Source: Perkinsus olseni
Lineage: Eukaryota > Perkinsozoa > Perkinsida > Perkinsidae
NCBI GenBank assembly: GCA_013115135.1
Contig: JABANP010000684.1
Span: 1 to 22,718 of the forward strand
DNA length: 22,718 nucleotides
Direction: 5' to 3'
In this document: one piece after another, positions 18,760 through 22,718 of the stretch
Position numbering within the stretch: the stretch's first letter is position 1
Layout: each line of letters starts with the position of its first letter
Translations under genes and position numbers: made by a program
The notes under the pieces: model-generated
Databases searched by the model: none
What the model saw: the letters and a program-made list of their open reading frames with translations, nothing else
What the model was told of the DNA's origin: nothing

Positions 18760-19922
18760 CAGCAGAGATTCATGTCAACCCTTCTCTCCGTCAACTCCCA
18801 CTTTATATGAGTTTCCACAGCATACGGGGGAGATACAGACCACTTCACGGCTGTGCCACCCGAATAGGGATATATTCAGATCATCAGCGTCATTGGTAGA
18901 CGTAAAGAGTAATGTCAAGCTTTTTGGTCGTCGACTCCCACGCCATATGAGTTTCCACAGCACACGAAAGTAATGAAGACCACTTGACGACTACGTCACT
19001 CGAGTAAGGAAAAGACCAGATCATCTGCCTCATTGGTAGCAGCAGAGATTCATGTCAACCTTTCTCTCCGTCAACCATCGGATTTCACTCGATATGAGTT
19101 TCCAGAGCACATTGAGGTGAGACAGACCGCTTGACGACTATCTCGCCCAAGTGAGGCTATGTTTGGATCATCAGCGTCACTGGTAGCCTACCAGTGGTAA
19201 GCGCGAAGACTGATGTCGAACCTTTTGTCCGTCGACTCCCGCGCGACATGAGTTTCCACCGCACACGAATGCCATGCAGGGCATTCCGAGACTATATCAT
19301 GCGAGTAAAGAAAAGGTTAGATCATCAGCCTCATTGGTAGCAGCAGAGATTCATGTCAACCCTTCTCTCCGTCAACTCCCACTCGATATGAGTTTCCACA
19401 GCATACGGGGGAGATACAGACCACTTCACGGCTGTGCCACTATCTCGCCCAAGTGAGGCTATGTTTGGATCATCAGCGTCACTGGTAGCCTACCAGTGGT
19501 AAGCGCGAAGACTGATGTCGAACCTTTTGTCCGTCGACTCCCGCGCGACATGAGTTTCCACCGCACACGAATGCCATGCAGGGCATTCCGAGACTATATC
19601 ATGCGAGTAAAGAAAAGGTTAGATCATAAGCCTTATTGGTAGCAGCAGAGATTCATGTCAACCCTTCTCTCCGTCAACTCCCACTCGATATGAGTTTCCA
19701 CAGCATACGGGGGAGATACAGACCACTTCACGGCTGTGCCACCCGAATAGGGATATATTCAGATCATCAGCGTCATTGGTAGACGTAAAGAGTAATGTCA
19801 AGCTTTTTGGCCGTCGACTCCCACGCCATATGAGTTTCCACAGCACACGAAAGTAATGAAGACCACTTGACGACTACGTCACTCGAGTAAGGAAAAGACC
19901 AGATCATCAGCCTCATTGGTAG

Positions 19923-20498
19923 CAGCAGAGATTCATGTCAACCTTTCTCTCCGTCAACCATCGGATTTCACATGAGTTTCCAGAGCACATTGAGGTGAGA
20001 CAGACCACTTGACGACTATCTCGCCCAAGTGAGGCTATGTTTGGATCATCAGCGTCACTGGTAGCCTACCAGTGGTAAGCGCGAAGACTGATGTCGAACC
20101 TTTTGTCCGTCGACTCCCGCGCGACATGAGTTTCCACCGCACACGAATGCCATGCAGGGCATTCCGAGACTATATCATGCGAGTAAAGAAAAGGTTAGAT
20201 CATAAGCCTTATTGGTAGCAGCAGAGATTCATGTCAACCCTTCTCTCCGTCAACTCCCACTCGATATGAGTTTCCACAGCATACGGGGGAGATACAGACC
20301 ACTTCACGGCTGTGCCACCCGAATAGGGATATATTCAGATCATCAGCGTCATTGGTAGACGTAAAGAGTAATGTCAAGCTTTTTGGCCGTCGACTCCCAC
20401 GCCATATGAGTTTCCACAGCACACGAAAGTAATGAAGACCACTTGACGACTACGTCACTCGAGTAAGGAAAAGACCAGATCATCAGCCTCATTGGTAG
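19923..20498. repeat. Sat2 HOR unit A-B-C-D (576 bp), copy 2 array
   Basis: A 19923-20064 (short form), B 20065-20218, C 20219-20358, D 20359-20498. It is followed without a gap by a second complete unit, 20499-21074. Both carry CATAAGCCTTATTGG at the B/C boundary. Confidence 0.93.
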
Positions 20499-21074
20499 CA
20501 GCAGAGATTCATGTCAACCTTTCTCTCCGTCAACCATCGGATTTCACATGAGTTTCCAGAGCACATTGAGGTGAGACAGACCACTTGACGACTATCTCGC
20601 CCAAGTGAGGCTATGTTTGGATCATCAGCGTCACTGGTAGCCTACCAGTGGTAAGCGCGAAGACTGATGTCGAACCTTTTGTCCGTCGACTCCCGCGCGA
20701 CATGAGTTTCCACCGCACACGAATGCCATGCAGGGCATTCCGAGACTATATCATGCGAGTAAAGAAAAGGTTAGATCATAAGCCTTATTGGTAGCAGCAG
20801 AGATTCATGTCAACCCTTCTCTCCGTCAACTCCCACTCGATATGAGTTTCCACAGCATACGGGGGAGATACAGACCACTTCACGGCTGTGCCACCCGAAT
20901 AGGGATATATTCAGATCATCAGCGTCATTGGTAGACGTAAAGAGTAATGTCAAGCTTTTTGGCCGTCGACTCCCACGCCATATGAGTTTCCACAGCACAC
21001 GAAAGTAATGAAGACCACTTGACGACTACGTCACTCGAGTAAGGAAAAGACCAGATCATCAGCCTCATTGGTAG
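20499..21074. repeat. Sat2 HOR unit A-B-C-D (576 bp), copy 2 array
   Basis: A 20499-20640, B 20641-20794, C 20795-20934, D 20935-21074, in 576-bp register with the preceding unit. It is followed by the terminal block A(long), B and truncated C (21075-21456), which carries the same private variants as 14149-14528. Confidence 0.93.
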
Positions 21075-22248
21075 CAGCAGAGATTCATGTCAACCTTTCT
21101 CTCCGTCAACCACCGGATTTCACTCGATATGAGTTTCCAGAGCACATTGAGGTGAGACAGACCACTTGACGACTATCTCGCCCAAGTGAGGCTATGTTTG
21201 GATCATCAGCGTCACTGGTAGCCTACCAGTGGTAAGCGCGAAGACTGATGTCGAACCTTTTGTCCGTCGACTCCTGCGCGACATGAGTTTCCACCGCACA
21301 CGAATGCCATGCAGGGCATTCCGAGACTATATCATGCGAGTAAAGAAAAGGTTAGATCATCAGCCTCATTGGTAGCAGCAGAAATTCATGTCAACCTTTC
21401 TCTCCGTCAACTCCCACTTTATATGAGTTTCCACAGCATACGGGGGAGATACAGACTGATTCGGAAGGCTTATACTCTTTACAGGCCGTCTTACAGTGGA
21501 GGCTGCAGAGCCTTTCAGGCCGTACACCGAAGAAAACGGTTAGGGGCAAGCATAAGTAATCACCGCAAGGTCTGAAAAAGAAAGCGATACCCGGCGTTCC
21601 GACCCTCGCCAGACGTCGGGTATAAAGATACTACCACACCGCGCGGCGCTGGCTACACCACGTTATTATACGCCCTTCAGGATGTCGGCTGGATCCTAGC
21701 CGGTAAGAAAGGTCATAAATAACTGACAATCCTTGAAAACTAGGACTAAATCCCGAGTATGTACTAGTACAATTGTGATTCCCGGGCCCACGATTCAAGT
21801 ATCACATCATCGATTCCTCACATGCTCCCCTGAATGACAATTGGTCTTGCAGCTTTTCAACAGAAAGATCCTCAAGCTCGGATCCCTTCAGAAAACAGGG
21901 CTAGTACTAGAGTGGCCCACCACCCGACCTAAACAAATCAGAGTCTGTGAGACAATCTAACGAGCTCCCGCTCTCCCGGATCGTGTGGCAAACTGCCACT
22001 AAAGGGCTGTCAGCGTGATCAGTGGTAGACAAACGATATATGCCATAAATTCCACGGTGATAGTGGTTACACCGACTCAAATGCCCAAGAACCTCTCCAA
22101 GACAGAAGTTCGGGTTGACGAGTCGTGAAACACGTCATGCCGTATATAACTGGCATAAAGTCATCCGTGCTAGTAGAGAGAGAAGGAAATTTATACTTAA
22201 ATTACGCTACTAGCGCTAGAAAATATTAGCTTCCAGTAAATGATGCTG

Positions 22249-22521
22249 CTACGTGAGCATGCTTTCAAGAGTTTTAGCGTTCTCTGCTTCCGATACCTTC
22301 CGTAGCGAACGTTCTCGTTTACATATTTTGTACCCCCATCTACAACTTTTGGATTGTGCAAACTTATCGATGTAGCGGTATAACAACGTGAAGACCTCTA
22401 TAGTATAGGGCCCATACTGGGCAGCTGTACGGCAGGCCTGATTCAGTTCGCCTACATACCCGCTCACGTGCCCCAAAGATCTAGAATGAAAGCGATTTGG
22501 CACTCTCAACTTCCTTGGCAT
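22249..22521 (-). CDS. Hypothetical small ORF in linker, copy 2 (coding doubtful)
   Basis: The product is identical to that of the 90-residue minus-strand ORF at 15322-15594. Identity follows from the near-identical duplication of the whole linker and does not show selection on a protein. No domain is recognised and no function is assigned. Confidence 0.2.
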   Translation of the reverse strand: MPRKLRVPNRFHSRSLGHVSGYVGELNQACRTAAQYGPYTIEVFTLLYRYIDKFAQSKSCRWGYKICKRERSLRKVSEAENAKTLESMLT

Positions 22522-22613
22522 GGCAGAAAATCAACGTATACTCTACCTAATACGTGGACACTGGTCAATAGTCCTAGAAAGCACGTATAATGGTCGTACA
22601 CCGAAGAAAATAG

Positions 22614-22718
22614 TTAGGGGCAAGCATGAGTAATTTAGGGGCGGTTTGAGTACTTTAGGGGCGGGTTGAGGAATTTAGGGGCGCAGCGAGAAATTTAGGG
22701 GCGGGCATGAGGAAATGG
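22614..22718. repeat. 20-bp G-rich minisatellite, TTTAGGGGC type (copy 2)
   Basis: Same repeat as 15687-15790, shifted by 6927 bp with the same units in the same order. It reaches the end of the window. Whether the G-rich tract continues or single-copy sequence follows cannot be seen. Confidence 0.85.

Larger units (their letters stand above)
17645..21456. repeat. Sat2 higher-order satellite array, copy 2
   Basis: This is the same satellite as 12117-14528, starting at the same base after Sat1. Subunit order is A, B, C/A hybrid, B, C, D, C/B hybrid, C, D, A(long), B, C/A hybrid, B, C, D, then A-B-C-D twice, then A(long), B, partial C. Boundaries after GGTAG fall at 17788, 17942, 18090, 18244, 18383, 18523, 18759, 18899, 19039, 19186, 19340, 19488, 19642, 19782, 19922, 20064, 20218, 20358, 20498, 20640, 20794, 20934, 21074, 21221 and 21375. 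The array is longer than copy 1 by the 1399-bp segment 18524-19922, inserted exactly at a D/A boundary. One C (18245-18383) has a single-base deletion in AATAGGATAT. Confidence 0.96.
17413..22718. repeat. Macro-repeat, copy 2 of a tandem segmental duplication
   Basis: Partner of 11885-15791. It is separated from it by the 1.1-kb single-copy segment and by about 500 bp of non-identical Sat1 units. The right boundary is unknown because the window ends inside it. Confidence 0.93.
21457..22718. other. Linker after Sat2, copy 2, cut by the window end
   Basis: This repeats 14529-15791 in the same orientation. It holds the 40-bp direct repeats (21521-21560 and 22595-22634), the stem-loop (21587-21623), the CTAG palindromes and the minisatellite. 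The only difference from copy 1 that I could see is one C fewer in a C run near 21827. The window stops at GGAAATGG, the exact equivalent of the base where copy 1 enters single-copy sequence, so what follows is unknown. Confidence 0.92.

Noticed and set aside
12348..21575. Recurrent ORFs in Sat2 (starting MQGIPRLYH on plus, MLWKLIWRG on minus)
   Set aside because: They recur because the 576-bp HOR is divisible by three. Both strands are open in the same places, subunit hybrids and indels break them freely, and no protein family is suggested.
1..22718. tRNA, 5S rRNA or other RNA gene arrays as the source of the tandem repeats
   Set aside because: Neither satellite shows A-box/B-box pairs, a cloverleaf, a CCA end or 5S-like conserved blocks that I could find by eye. 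A covariance-model scan would be decisive.

Overview
The window is almost entirely repetitive DNA and holds no gene that I can recognise. Two unrelated satellite families, a higher-order repeat structure, a G-rich minisatellite and a segmental duplication fill nearly all of it. This organisation fits a eukaryotic heterochromatic region, such as a centromeric, pericentromeric or subtelomeric domain, rather than a bacterial or phage genome. I saw no rRNA, tRNA, recognisable transposase or reverse transcriptase, or any conserved protein that would place the organism. The lineage therefore stays open.

Layout. Positions 1-12116 are a head-to-tail array of a 100-bp satellite (Sat1), about 120 copies. 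Copies from 1 to about 8520 are very alike in sequence but vary slightly in length. Copies from about 8521 to 12116 are more diverged, and the last 17 periods are exactly 100 bp. At 12116/12117 the array switches abruptly to a second satellite (Sat2, 12117-14528), made of four related subunits: A (142 or 147 bp), B (154), C (140) and D (140). These form a 576-bp higher-order repeat (HOR). A linker of about 1.26 kb follows (14529-15790). It carries a 40-bp direct repeat at both ends of a 1.04-kb segment and finishes in a 20-bp G-rich minisatellite built on TTTAGGGGC.

Positions 15791-16908 are single copy in this window. They carry short ORFs of doubtful coding value and two strong hairpins. 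Sat1 returns for about seven exact 100-bp periods (16909-17644). It then breaks into Sat2 at the same base as before, and Sat2 (17645-21456) and the linker (21457-22718) are repeated. Copy 2 matches copy 1 closely but has a 1399-bp in-phase expansion of its Sat2 array. The window ends inside the second copy, at the base equivalent to 15791.

The units therefore work as a composite macro-repeat, Sat1 - Sat2 HOR - linker - minisatellite, arranged in tandem. Its copy-number changes and hybrid subunits look like the products of unequal exchange. The most distinctive sequence signal is in subunit B. Every complete B has a 19-bp near-perfect palindrome at its left edge and a 7-bp stem-loop in its middle. 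If this DNA is centromeric, these regularly spaced dyads would be the first elements to examine; that role is inference.
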